Source: Thermococcus sp. (GTDB lineage: Archaea; Methanobacteriota_B; Thermococci; Thermococcales; Thermococcaceae). From it: DNA of 13,217 nt. Location: positions 309-13,525 of the forward strand of contig JALVWX010000065.1 of the NCBI GenBank assembly GCA_027023165.1, given 5' to 3'. Under the pieces are notes generated by a model. That model ran no database searches, was not told the origin of the DNA, and worked only from the letters and a program-made list of their open reading frames with translations. Positions 6,719 to 13,217 of this stretch are shown piece by piece. Made by a program: the position numbers and the translations under genes. Every line of letters starts with the position of its first letter. Positions within the stretch are counted from its first letter, which is position 1.

Positions 6719-7680
6719 GCGAACTCCTCAAGGTCGAACACCTGACGAAAATCTTCTCATCCGGTTTAATCGGCGGCTACGAGATTAGAGCCGTTGACGA
6801 CGTCAGCTTCGAGGTAAAGCCCGGGGAGATAGTTTCGCTCGTGGGCGAGAGCGGGAGCGGCAAAACCACCGTTGGAAAGCTCATCCTCCGCCTGCTCACG
6901 CCAACGTCCGGCAGAATACTCTTCGAGGGCGAGGACATAACCGGGTTCAGCAAGAAGAAGCTCAAGACCGAGTACTACCGTAAGGTCCAGGCCGTCTTCC
7001 AGGACCCGTTTGCGAGCTTCAATCCCCTCCACGAGGTTGACAGGGCCTTTAATCTGGTCTTCAGCTCATTCCTTCCGGAGGTTGGGGCGGAAGAGCGCGA
7101 GGAGATGATTAACGAGGCCCTGAGAAACGTCGGCCTCAATCCTGCAGAAGTCCGCGGGAAGTATCCCCACCAGCTCAGCGGCGGCCAGCTCCAGAGGATC
7201 CTGATAGCGAGGGCTTTGCTGGTTAAGCCCAGGCTCCTCATCGCCGACGAGGCCGTTTCGATGCTCGACGCGAGCACGAGGATCGACGTGCTCAACCTCC
7301 TGGGCGACTTCAGAGATAAATACGGCACCTCGGTTCTCTTCGTCACCCACGACCTAGCTCTCGGCTACTACATCAGCGACTTGACGATAATCATGTACCG
7401 TGGGGCGATAGTGGAGATGGGCGACACCGAGAGGGTCTTTCACAACCCGCTCCATCCCTACACCAGGATGCTCCTCGAGAGCGTTCCAGACATCAACGTG
7501 AAGTGGGGGTTCAAAGGAATCGAGCCGGAGAAGGAGGAGGGGGCGGTTTATTCGATCCAGGGCTGCCGCTATGCTCCAAGATGTCCAAAGGCCAGAGACG
7601 TCTGCTTCAAAGTGAGGCCCGGGATGGTAGAGGTTGAGAAGAACCACTGGGTCGCCTGTCATCTCTACGGGGGTGAGTGA
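6715..7680 (+). CDS. ABC transporter ATP-binding protein, DppF/OppF type
   Basis: This 321-residue protein is the second ATPase of the heterodimer. Walker A is GESGSGKTT (44-52), Q-loop Q96 sits in [10 protein letters not shown] (95-104, the DppF-type sequence), the signature is LSGGQLQR (154-161), Walker B is LLIADE (174-179), the D-loop is SMLD and the switch histidine is H212. The C-terminal extension again has four cysteines, at 284, 290, 297 and 315, exactly the same residue numbers as in the upstream ATPase. Both nucleotide sites look intact. The stop codon abuts the ATG of glmD with no spacer, and the GGGGGTGAG before it serves as the ribosome binding site for that gene. Confidence 0.93.
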   Translation: MSELLKVEHLTKIFSSGLIGGYEIRAVDDVSFEVKPGEIVSLVGESGSGKTTVGKLILRLLTPTSGRILFEGEDITGFSKKKLKTEYYRKVQAVFQDPFASFNPLHEVDRAFNLVFSSFLPEVGAEEREEMINEALRNVGLNPAEVRGKYPHQLSGGQLQRILIARALLVKPRLLIADEAVSMLDASTRIDVLNLLGDFRDKYGTSVLFVTHDLALGYYISDLTIIMYRGAIVEMGDTERVFHNPLHPYTRMLLESVPDINVKWGFKGIEPEKEEGAVYSIQGCRYAPRCPKARDVCFKVRPGMVEVEKNHWVACHLYGGE

Positions 7681-8661
7681 ATGCACGCGACGCTGAGGGA
7701 GATAAGGAAGACCCCCGAGGGGATAATGAAAGCTCAGGAGGCCTTTGAGGAGTTTGTAACCCGTCACGACTTCCGGTTACCGAGAGAAGTGGTTTATACT
7801 GGTTGCGGCAGTTCGCACTTCCTGTCGCAGCCGCTGGCCATGGCAACCACCCGCCTTGGGGGCAGGGGGCTTAGCGTCCCCTGCTCCGAACTTCTGTACG
7901 CGAGGGAGAACTACCCGATAGGGAAGCCAGAGCTCCTGGTAGCAATCTCGCGCTCCGGGGAAACCACCGAGGCGATAAACGCACTCGAGAGCCTCGACGT
8001 TCCGAGGTTTGGGATAACCGCCTACGAGAGCACCCTGTCGAGGAAAGCTGACTATTCGCTCATAGTTCCCGCCGGAGAGGAGAGCGTCGTCATGACACAC
8101 TCCTTCCCGGCCTTCTACTTCGCCTACCTCCAGCTCCTTATGCGCTCCTTTGGGAATGAGACCTACGACGCAGAGCTGGTCTCGGAGCTGACCAGAGAAG
8201 TCCTGAGGAGCGAAGATTACATCAAAGAAATCGTCGACGGCTTTGACTTCAGGAACGTCATTTTCCTTGGATCAGGGATTCTCTATCCTGTAGCTTTGGA
8301 GGCGATGCTCAAGATGAAGGAGATGGCCATCTTCTGGAGCGAGGCCTACCCGACCTTCGAGGTGAGGCACGGCTTCAAGTCGATAGCGGACGACGGAACC
8401 CTCGTCGTTCTCCTCGTTGAGAACCCCCTCGACTGGCACGGGAAGCTCACGGAGGAATTCCAGAGCCAGGGGGCAAGGGTTCTGACCGTTGGGGGAAAAG
8501 ACACCGGAGCGGACTACTTTATCGAGGTACCTGAGCTAACTCCACCGGGAAATCTCGTCCTTTACACACCCGTGATTCAGCTTCTGGCATACCACAAGGC
8601 CGTGAAGAGGGGTCTGAACCCCGACAGTCCAAGGTTCCTGAGCAAGGTGGTGAAGTGGTGA
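7681..8661 (+). CDS. glmD: Glucosamine-6-phosphate deaminase, archaeal SIS-domain type
   Basis: This 326-residue protein has two SIS sugar-phosphate domains, like the isomerase half of GlmS but without the glutaminase domain. Motifs shared with GlmS are GCGSS (41-45), SRSGET (90-95), EVRHG (227-231) and the C-terminal PRFLSKVV (317-324). In T. kodakarensis the homologous gene at the same place next to glmA was shown to encode a deaminase converting glucosamine 6-phosphate to fructose 6-phosphate and ammonia, unrelated to bacterial NagB. The motifs alone would also fit a GlmS-like isomerase; the catabolic operon and the missing glutaminase domain favour the deaminase. It starts immediately after the upstream stop and overlaps glmA by one base (TGATG). 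The kinase that supplies its substrate is not in the window. Confidence 0.88.
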   Translation: MHATLREIRKTPEGIMKAQEAFEEFVTRHDFRLPREVVYTGCGSSHFLSQPLAMATTRLGGRGLSVPCSELLYARENYPIGKPELLVAISRSGETTEAINALESLDVPRFGITAYESTLSRKADYSLIVPAGEESVVMTHSFPAFYFAYLQLLMRSFGNETYDAELVSELTREVLRSEDYIKEIVDGFDFRNVIFLGSGILYPVALEAMLKMKEMAIFWSEAYPTFEVRHGFKSIADDGTLVVLLVENPLDWHGKLTEEFQSQGARVLTVGGKDTGADYFIEVPELTPPGNLVLYTPVIQLLAYHKAVKRGLNPDSPRFLSKVVKW

Positions 8662-11009
8662 TGGCGATGATAGAGCACGACGGTAGAACCTACATCATCG
8701 ACGGCAGGAGGACGGTGATCTACGGCGGAACGCTCCAGTTCTTCCGCGTTCCGAGGAGGCATTGGCGCGACAGGCTGGACAAGATGAGGGAACATGGACT
8801 GAACACGGTCGACACCTACGTAGCGTGGAACTGGCACGAGCCGGAGCCTGGAACCTTTGATTTCACCGGCGAGACCGTTTCGGAGAGGGACCTCGTCAGC
8901 TTCCTCGAACTCGCTCAAGAACTCGGAATGAACGTCATCATAAGGCCCGGCCCCTACATCTGCGGCGAGTGGAGGAACGGGGGGGTTCCGGAGTGGCTGA
9001 TAAACGAGCACCCGGAGATACTGGCCAAGGGCCCCAACGGGCCGCTCCCGAGGGACATCTACTACCCGCCTATAACTTACCTCCATCCCACCTACCTCGA
9101 GGCTGTGGAGAGGTGGTACGAGGCCGTTCTGCCGATAATCAGGGACTACCTCCACACCAACGGCGGGCCGATAATCAGCGTCTCCATCGACGACGAGCCG
9201 TCCTACTGGGAGACCATCTTCCAGCCCTTCCTGACGGACTACAACGAGGTCATAACGAGGCCAGGCGGCCTCTGGGAGGAGTGGCTCCGCTCTAACTACA
9301 CCATAGACGAGCTGAGCGAGCGCTACGGAGTCCAGATAGGCGACTACTCCGAGGTTTACGCGCCTGCGAGCGAGACCGAGCCGCTGCCAAAGATTCTCGA
9401 CTGGCACCACTTCAAGATATGGATGACCAACCGCTACGTCGAGCACCTCTACGACCACCTCAGGCGCTACGTTGACGTCCCGATAAGCATACTCGACCCC
9501 TACCTCCTCCAGCTGGCCTGGAGGCACTTCTACCGCTACGTCAAGGAGAGGAACCTCGACATCCACCTCTGGACCGAGTTCTGGTACTCCTTCTACCGCT
9601 CCTTCGACCTGAAGGAGGACAGGCTCGGCCACGTCTACTACAAGATTGGGATCTACCGCTTCTACCAGAAGATGCTCGGAACGCCGCCCCTCAGCATCGA
9701 GACGCAGGCTTCCTTAGCTCATACCATCGAGCCGGACGAGGCCGAGCTCCTCTACGCCCTCCTCCCAGCTCTGGGAATCCACAACGTCAACTACTACCTC
9801 TACGTGGGTGGAGAGAATCCCAGAGGTTATGAATCGCACAATGGAATCACTTGGGACGTCTACTCTCCGATAGGCCTGGACGGCAGTGAGAGACCCCACG
9901 TCGAGCCTATCGAGTGGCTCGGCGAGTTCCTAAAGGGCAACCCGAGGTTCCTCGACACCGAGCTTGAAACGACGGTTGCCTTCGGTGCCTACGAACCCTA
10001 CGAGGCACTGAACATCTTCAGCCTCAGGAAGAACCTAACCGAGAGCGTCAACCTCAACGAGTACCTCCTCGGGGAGAGGGGCCTCTTCACGCTTTTGGCG
10101 ATGAGCAACGTCCCCTTCAGCGTCCTCGACCTCGAGGAGGCGAGCGTTGAGGAGATGCTGGGTTATGGTCAGCTCTGGGTCTACAGCCTGGATTTCATAG
10201 GCAGAGAAGTTCAGGACAAGCTGGTTGAGTTCATCAAGCGCGGCGGGAACCTCGTTATACTCCCGATGCTCCCCTACCTTGACGAGAACCTCAAACCGTA
10301 CACCGCCCTGGCGGATTTCCTCGGCGTCGAGGTCGAGCGGGCGGAGGCGAGGGACAACCCGAGGCTGATCCAGTTCACCAGCGTTGAGGGCGACGGTATA
10401 AACAGGATGCTCGTCAGGAACACCGTCAGGGAGGTCAAAGGCGGGGAACCCTTCGTCTTCCACCACAGAAAGCCCGTAGGAACCCTCGTGAGAAAAGGGA
10501 AGGGAAGCGCCATCGTCCTGGGCTTCAGGCTCCAGTACTATACCAGTTACCACGACCTCCACAGGCGCTTCGTTGATAAGCTCCTTGAGATACAGGGCGT
10601 TGAGAGGCCCTTTGAGGTCACCGACAGGGACATGATACTCCTCCCGCGCGGGAACTACCTGGCGGTTCTCAACCCTCGAGGCCACAGGGTCGCTGGAAAA
10701 ATCCGTTACCGCGGGATAGAGGTTCCGAGGCTGATGAATGAAATTGAACTCATGGGAAGGGGGGCGCTCTTCCTGCCCTTCGGAGTTCCGGCGGTCGGGA
10801 TGAGGATCCTCTATTCAACCGCCACATACCTCGGAAGAACTGGCAACACCCTCCGCTTCAGGAACCACCTGAGCGGAAGGAGTGAGGTAGCGCTCGCCGG
10901 AGTTTCAGAAGTTCGGCCCATTGGGGCCAGGATAATCGACGAGAGCCTTGAGGGAGGGGTTTTAACCCTCGTCCTCGAGCACGGGAAGGAGTTCGAGCTT
11001 GCCCTCTGA
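8661..11009 (+). CDS. glmA: Exo-beta-D-glucosaminidase, GH35-like
   Basis: This 782-residue clan GH-A glycosidase has no signal peptide, so it is probably cytoplasmic. The N-terminal barrel starts with GGTLQFFRVPRRHWRDRL (22-39) and contains NTVDTYVAWNWHEP (48-61) and IRPGPYICGEW (94-104), typical of GH35. The acid/base is E179 in SIDDEP. E347 in SIETQ is the likely nucleophile, and another Glu, E306, lies in LWTEFW. E179 and E347 are, as I recall, the residues identified in T. kodakarensis GlmA, which supports starting at 8661 (earlier in-frame GTG codons at 8655 and 8658, and an ATG at 8667, are alternatives). About residues 440-650 look like a Rossmann-type domain as in GH42-like enzymes, followed by beta-rich C-terminal sequence. 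The enzyme releases glucosamine from the non-reducing end of chitosan oligosaccharides or GlcN-GlcNAc. It is the last gene of the operon, and D178 replaces the usual Asn before the acid/base. Confidence 0.9.
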   Translation: MAMIEHDGRTYIIDGRRTVIYGGTLQFFRVPRRHWRDRLDKMREHGLNTVDTYVAWNWHEPEPGTFDFTGETVSERDLVSFLELAQELGMNVIIRPGPYICGEWRNGGVPEWLINEHPEILAKGPNGPLPRDIYYPPITYLHPTYLEAVERWYEAVLPIIRDYLHTNGGPIISVSIDDEPSYWETIFQPFLTDYNEVITRPGGLWEEWLRSNYTIDELSERYGVQIGDYSEVYAPASETEPLPKILDWHHFKIWMTNRYVEHLYDHLRRYVDVPISILDPYLLQLAWRHFYRYVKERNLDIHLWTEFWYSFYRSFDLKEDRLGHVYYKIGIYRFYQKMLGTPPLSIETQASLAHTIEPDEAELLYALLPALGIHNVNYYLYVGGENPRGYESHNGITWDVYSPIGLDGSERPHVEPIEWLGEFLKGNPRFLDTELETTVAFGAYEPYEALNIFSLRKNLTESVNLNEYLLGERGLFTLLAMSNVPFSVLDLEEASVEEMLGYGQLWVYSLDFIGREVQDKLVEFIKRGGNLVILPMLPYLDENLKPYTALADFLGVEVERAEARDNPRLIQFTSVEGDGINRMLVRNTVREVKGGEPFVFHHRKPVGTLVRKGKGSAIVLGFRLQYYTSYHDLHRRFVDKLLEIQGVERPFEVTDRDMILLPRGNYLAVLNPRGHRVAGKIRYRGIEVPRLMNEIELMGRGALFLPFGVPAVGMRILYSTATYLGRTGNTLRFRNHLSGRSEVALAGVSEVRPIGARIIDESLEGGVLTLVLEHGKEFELAL

Positions 11010-11017
11010 TCCACTGC

Positions 11018-11031
11018 CTCCTTTTCTTTTT
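11018..11031 (+). terminator. Oligo-T terminator of the glm operon
   Basis: The sequence CTCCTTTTCTTTTTAC begins about ten bases after the glmA stop. Two T runs separated by one C are a typical archaeal intrinsic terminator. The tract extends into the stop codon of the convergent Trm1 gene. There is no equivalent T run on the minus strand just past the Trm1 stop. Confidence 0.55.
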
Positions 11032-12169
11032 ACTGGAGCATCTTCAGCACCTTGAGCACTTCTTCGAAGGGTGCGTCTGTCTTGATGGCCTTCGGAGAGA
11101 AGTGCGTCCTCGTGGCTCTGTAGCCCTTCTCCGTTAGGATTTCAATCAGACCGGCGAGCTTCCTAGCCTGGAGGCCGTTCCTCCTGGCCAAAGCGTGGGT
11201 GTCGTAGTGGAACGGAACATCCAGTTCCTTATTGAGGAGTTCTAGGAACGGGAAAGTCCTCTTGTGGGCCAAGGGATGTTCCACCGCCACCTCAACCATC
11301 CTCTCAACGAAATCCGCATCCTTCAATGGGCCGAGCCAGAGCGGGCCGTGCGCCTTTGGCTTCTCCGGAAGGAATCCCTCAGAGTACTCGAACTTTCCGT
11401 TTTCGTCCTGCCACAGGTAGCCGAGTTTCGAGAGGCTCTTATCGGCTTTCTTCGCGCCGCTCCTCAGCCGGAGGAAGGCCCTGAAGTAGTGGTCACGGTG
11501 GTAGGCGAGGATAACCTCAACGCCGAGGTCGTACTTGGCCGCGTACCTGACGACCGTCCCGATGAGTATCCTAAGCCCGGCCTCGTGGCAAAGCTCGCCC
11601 CTTATCGGCTCCGCGAGGTACTTGCGCAGGCACGCGTTTCTGTAGGCCCCGCAGAGGACGCCGGTATCGGTGGCGGTAACGGCCAAAACGCCCCTCCTCC
11701 GGACGCTCCTCAGAGCCGTGTCCAGAAACTCGACCGGTGAGCCGAAGGGGTCTAGGTCAAGGAAGTCGAAGTAGCGGAACTTCTCGGCCATCAGCCTGTT
11801 AGCGTCGTCGTGATTTACTACGACCACTCCCTTCTCGCCCTCGAAGGCCACCCTATTCTCGCCGAGGGGTTTCCCCTCAACGCCGAGGTTAAGCTCGACG
11901 TTCTTCAGTATGAGCCTGAAGGCATCTTCACTTATGTCGTTGAGCCAGACCTCTTCCGCGGGAGTTTCGAGGGCGTAGCGGAGGCCCCTGATTCCAGTCG
12001 CCGATAGTGCATCGAGGACGGTCTTGGGTTCGAGCAGTTTAACTGCTAAGACGCTTATATCCCTGTTGAGCGCCATGATCGGGTTGTAGAAAACCGGGGC
12101 GTCGTATATGCGCTCGGCCTTTGGAACGAGTATCCTCGCCAAACCCTCTCGCACCTCAACGAGCTCCAT
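11030..12169 (-). CDS. trm1: tRNA (guanine26-N2)-dimethyltransferase Trm1
   Basis: This 379-residue, SAM-dependent enzyme makes N2,N2-dimethylguanosine at position 26 of tRNA. The Rossmann motifs are [16 protein letters not shown] (53-68, SAM loop), WLNDIS (75-80) and the catalytic DLDPFGSP (138-145), where D138 matches the catalytic Asp of the P. horikoshii enzyme as I recall it. Cysteines C173, C180 and C194, and the C-terminal domain with [14 protein letters not shown] (321-334), are also typical. The length agrees with archaeal homologues (about 380). The frame stays open to 12286, but the extra 39 residues (Arg- and Ser-rich) are unlike the family. A GGTGA site precedes the ATG at 12169 and a TATA box lies 35 bases before it. 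It ends 20 bases from glmA, tail to tail, and is functionally unrelated to that operon. Confidence 0.95.
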   Translation of the reverse strand: MELVEVREGLARILVPKAERIYDAPVFYNPIMALNRDISVLAVKLLEPKTVLDALSATGIRGLRYALETPAEEVWLNDISEDAFRLILKNVELNLGVEGKPLGENRVAFEGEKGVVVVNHDDANRLMAEKFRYFDFLDLDPFGSPVEFLDTALRSVRRRGVLAVTATDTGVLCGAYRNACLRKYLAEPIRGELCHEAGLRILIGTVVRYAAKYDLGVEVILAYHRDHYFRAFLRLRSGAKKADKSLSKLGYLWQDENGKFEYSEGFLPEKPKAHGPLWLGPLKDADFVERMVEVAVEHPLAHKRTFPFLELLNKELDVPFHYDTHALARRNGLQARKLAGLIEILTEKGYRATRTHFSPKAIKTDAPFEEVLKVLKMLQ

Positions 12170-12180
12170 CCTCTCACCGG

Positions 12181-12192
12181 GGAAAGAAAAGG
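12181..12192 (-). terminator. Oligo-T tract downstream of the eL33 gene
   Basis: On the minus strand the sequence CACCTTTTCTTTCC lies about 25 bases past the eL33 stop, within the trm1 promoter and leader. It may end the eL33 transcript while leaving trm1 to its own promoter. It is weaker than the glm tract. Confidence 0.3.
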
Positions 12193-12197
12193 TGGGG

Positions 12198-12212
12198 CGT
12201 TTAAAGGGTTTT
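12198..12212 (-). promoter_or_regulatory. Promoter (TATA box) of trm1
   Basis: On the minus strand this reads AAAACCCTTTAAACG: a TTTAAA box with an A-rich upstream element. The expected start is near 12179, leaving about ten leader bases that contain the GGTGAGAGG ribosome binding site. It lies directly after the eL33 stop codon. Confidence 0.45.
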
Positions 12213-12215
12213 GGA

Positions 12216-12476
12216 TTAGAGGATCTCGACATAATCCCCAAGCGCCTGCCCCGGAAGGCCCGGGTTGAAGTATGCCTTGACCTCACCGCGATTGCCGTGG
12301 GGCTTGAGAACCTTCCCGAGCATCTTCCTGCCCGTTGGAGTCCGCCAGACGACCTTCTTGCCGATCAGCCTCGATGCCTCGTTCCTGTCGTCTATTCCGA
12401 GGGGCTTCAGAATCATATGGTGGTTGTCCTGGTGCTCCTTCGTCCCGGCGTAGGCAAGGACGAGCGCCTTCACCAT
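12216..12476 (-). CDS. rpl35ae: Large-subunit ribosomal protein eL33 (L35Ae)
   Basis: This 86-residue protein of the 50S subunit is shared by archaea and eukaryotes. The family core is visible: [16 protein letters not shown] (13-28), [10 protein letters not shown] (35-44), [17 protein letters not shown] (54-70) and the C-terminal hallmark [14 protein letters not shown] (73-86). The frame extends to a GTG at 12491, but the ATG at 12476 has an excellent GGAGGTG site six bases before it and gives the usual length (about 87). Its TATA box overlaps the stop codon of the upstream HAD gene, so it can be transcribed independently of that gene. Confidence 0.95.
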   Translation of the reverse strand: MVKALVLAYAGTKEHQDNHHMILKPLGIDDRNEASRLIGKKVVWRTPTGRKMLGKVLKPHGNRGEVKAYFNPGLPGQALGDYVEIL

Positions 12477-12521
12477 CGCCCCCACCTCCACCGAGTCCTG
12501 CCGTTTTGAGGTTACCGGCCG

Positions 12522-12536
12522 GATTTTTAAGGTTTG
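12522..12536 (-). promoter_or_regulatory. Promoter (TATA box) of the eL33 gene
   Basis: On the minus strand this reads AAACCTTAAAAATC. It is centred near 12528, with the start expected near 12503 and a leader of about 26 bases before the ATG at 12476. The box overlaps the TAA stop (12527-12529) of the HAD gene. Confidence 0.5.
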
Positions 12537-13189
12537 TTCTCGAAGTCCATCAGACCCTCGTCTATCTCAAGGACCTCGCGCAGGGAGTTCACCTTTATGA
12601 AGTTCTGCCTGTCGAAGAGAAGGGCGACGTCGCTCTTGTGGGGAGATGCCCTCTGAACTAGCAGGGTGTTCTCGTCGAGGATGTATGTGAAGCGCGCCGG
12701 GCTGTCGTCCACCCAGACGAAAGGCTCGTCAGGATAAAGCTCCCTCAGCGTCTGGAACTTCGTCAGCATGTCCTTCGTGCCCTTGAAGGTTATGACCTCG
12801 TCGAACTCGTCGTACCAGTTCGTCTTCTTCATGAAGATGACTTTACCGCCGGGGTATGTGTGCTCGCCCGAGAAGCTGATTACATAGCGGCCGCGCTTTC
12901 TGAGCGTCCTGACGAGCTGCCTCGCAAAGGGAAAGTCCCTGATGTACTTTGGCATCAGCTTGTAGTACTCGTGTATCGTGCCCTGAGCAACGAGCTCGTG
13001 GATGACGCCGAGGTACTGATAGGTCAGCTTACCCTTGATGAAGAGGAAGAGGGCCTTGTAGTAGTCGTCGTAGAGGTCGCTCTCTATCACAGCGGGAATC
13101 GTCTTCTCAATCGCTATCCTGAGGGCCTTCTCCACCGCCCCCGTGCTGTCGACGAGCGTTCCATCGAAGTCGAAGAGGTAAACCGCCAT
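12527..13189 (-). CDS. HAD-superfamily hydrolase
   Basis: This 220-residue protein has the haloacid dehalogenase fold. Motif I is [10 protein letters not shown] with nucleophile D7 and acid D9, motif II is probably S105 in VISFSG, motif III is probably a lysine at 136 or 139 (FKGTKDM), and motif IV is WVDDSP with D161 and D162. The helical segment between about residues 15 and 85 would be the cap. Such proteins are usually Mg-dependent phosphatases, but the substrate cannot be told from sequence. The ATG at 13189 has no convincing ribosome binding site, and an AT-rich box lies about 25 bases upstream at the window edge, which would suit a leaderless mRNA. It is the first of three minus-strand genes with eL33 and trm1; no functional link is apparent. 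Confidence 0.85.
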   Translation of the reverse strand: MAVYLFDFDGTLVDSTGAVEKALRIAIEKTIPAVIESDLYDDYYKALFLFIKGKLTYQYLGVIHELVAQGTIHEYYKLMPKYIRDFPFARQLVRTLRKRGRYVISFSGEHTYPGGKVIFMKKTNWYDEFDEVITFKGTKDMLTKFQTLRELYPDEPFVWVDDSPARFTYILDENTLLVQRASPHKSDVALLFDRQNFIKVNSLREVLEIDEGLMDFENKP

Positions 13190-13206
13190 GTTCCATAGTA
13201 TCCCAA

Positions 13207-13217
13207 CGAGTTAATAA
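13207..13217 (-). promoter_or_regulatory. Possible TATA box of the HAD gene at the window edge
   Basis: On the minus strand the window begins TTATTAACTCG. An AT-rich box centred near 13214 would place the start of transcription close to the ATG at 13189, giving a leaderless or nearly leaderless message. The element is cut by the window end, so this is tentative. Confidence 0.25.

Noticed and set aside
8577..9632. A 351-residue open frame antisense to glmD and glmA
   Set aside because: It has the same Val/Glu/Pro-rich shadow composition and no recognisable motif, and the plus strand here encodes conserved GH35-like motifs.
12170..12286. A 39-residue N-terminal extension of Trm1
   Set aside because: It would run into the eL33 gene and is Arg/Ser-rich and unlike the family. 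The ATG at 12169 has a ribosome binding site and gives the expected length and catalytic residue numbering.
1..13217. CRISPR arrays, insertion sequences, rRNA or tRNA genes
   Set aside because: No regularly spaced repeats, transposase motifs, terminal repeats or cloverleaf-like sequences were noticed on either strand. A tRNA scan was not possible.

Overview
The window reads as a chromosomal piece of a hyperthermophilic archaeon of the Thermococcales, most likely Thermococcus. The reasons are archaeal promoters (A-rich BRE plus TTATATA or TTTAAA boxes), strong GGAGG/GGTG ribosome binding sites, GC-rich third codon positions, an archaeal eL33 (L35Ae) protein, an archaeal Trm1, a CGP-CTERM sorting tail typical of the family, and a gene set that matches the chitin/glucosamine catabolic locus described in T. 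kodakarensis. I cannot name the species.

Layout. Positions 1-1736 (minus strand) hold a GH1 beta-glycosidase, followed, with a 4-base ATGA overlap, by a VapB-type antitoxin and the first codons of a VapC/PIN toxin that runs off the left edge. A 205-bp divergent intergenic region (1737-1941) carries one promoter for each direction and candidate operator-like inverted repeats. Positions 1942-11009 (plus strand) are one long operon: a family 5 solute-binding lipoprotein, two DppB/DppC-type permeases, two DppD/DppF-type ATPases, a two-SIS-domain glucosamine-6-phosphate deaminase (GlmD) and a GH35-like exo-beta-D-glucosaminidase (GlmA). From the first permease onward the genes overlap or abut, so they are probably translationally coupled. 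The last part (11030-13189, minus strand) is unrelated housekeeping: Trm1 tRNA methyltransferase, ribosomal protein eL33 and a HAD-family hydrolase, meeting the glm operon tail to tail at a 20-bp gap.

How the genes work together. By analogy with the T. kodakarensis pathway, chitin- or chitosan-derived oligosaccharides are captured by the lipoprotein and imported by the peptide-type ABC transporter. In the cytoplasm GlmA removes non-reducing-end glucosamine; after phosphorylation by a kinase not present here, GlmD converts glucosamine 6-phosphate to fructose 6-phosphate and ammonia. No chitinase or diacetylchitobiose deacetylase is in the window. In T. kodakarensis they lie just beyond the GH1 gene, so they may sit past the left edge.

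The most interesting observation is that both glycosidases, though from different clan GH-A families, carry Asp instead of the usual Asn immediately before the acid/base Glu. This is the position that contacts the C2 substituent of the sugar, which suggests that the GH1 enzyme too may act on 2-amino sugars. No wholly new system was recognised.
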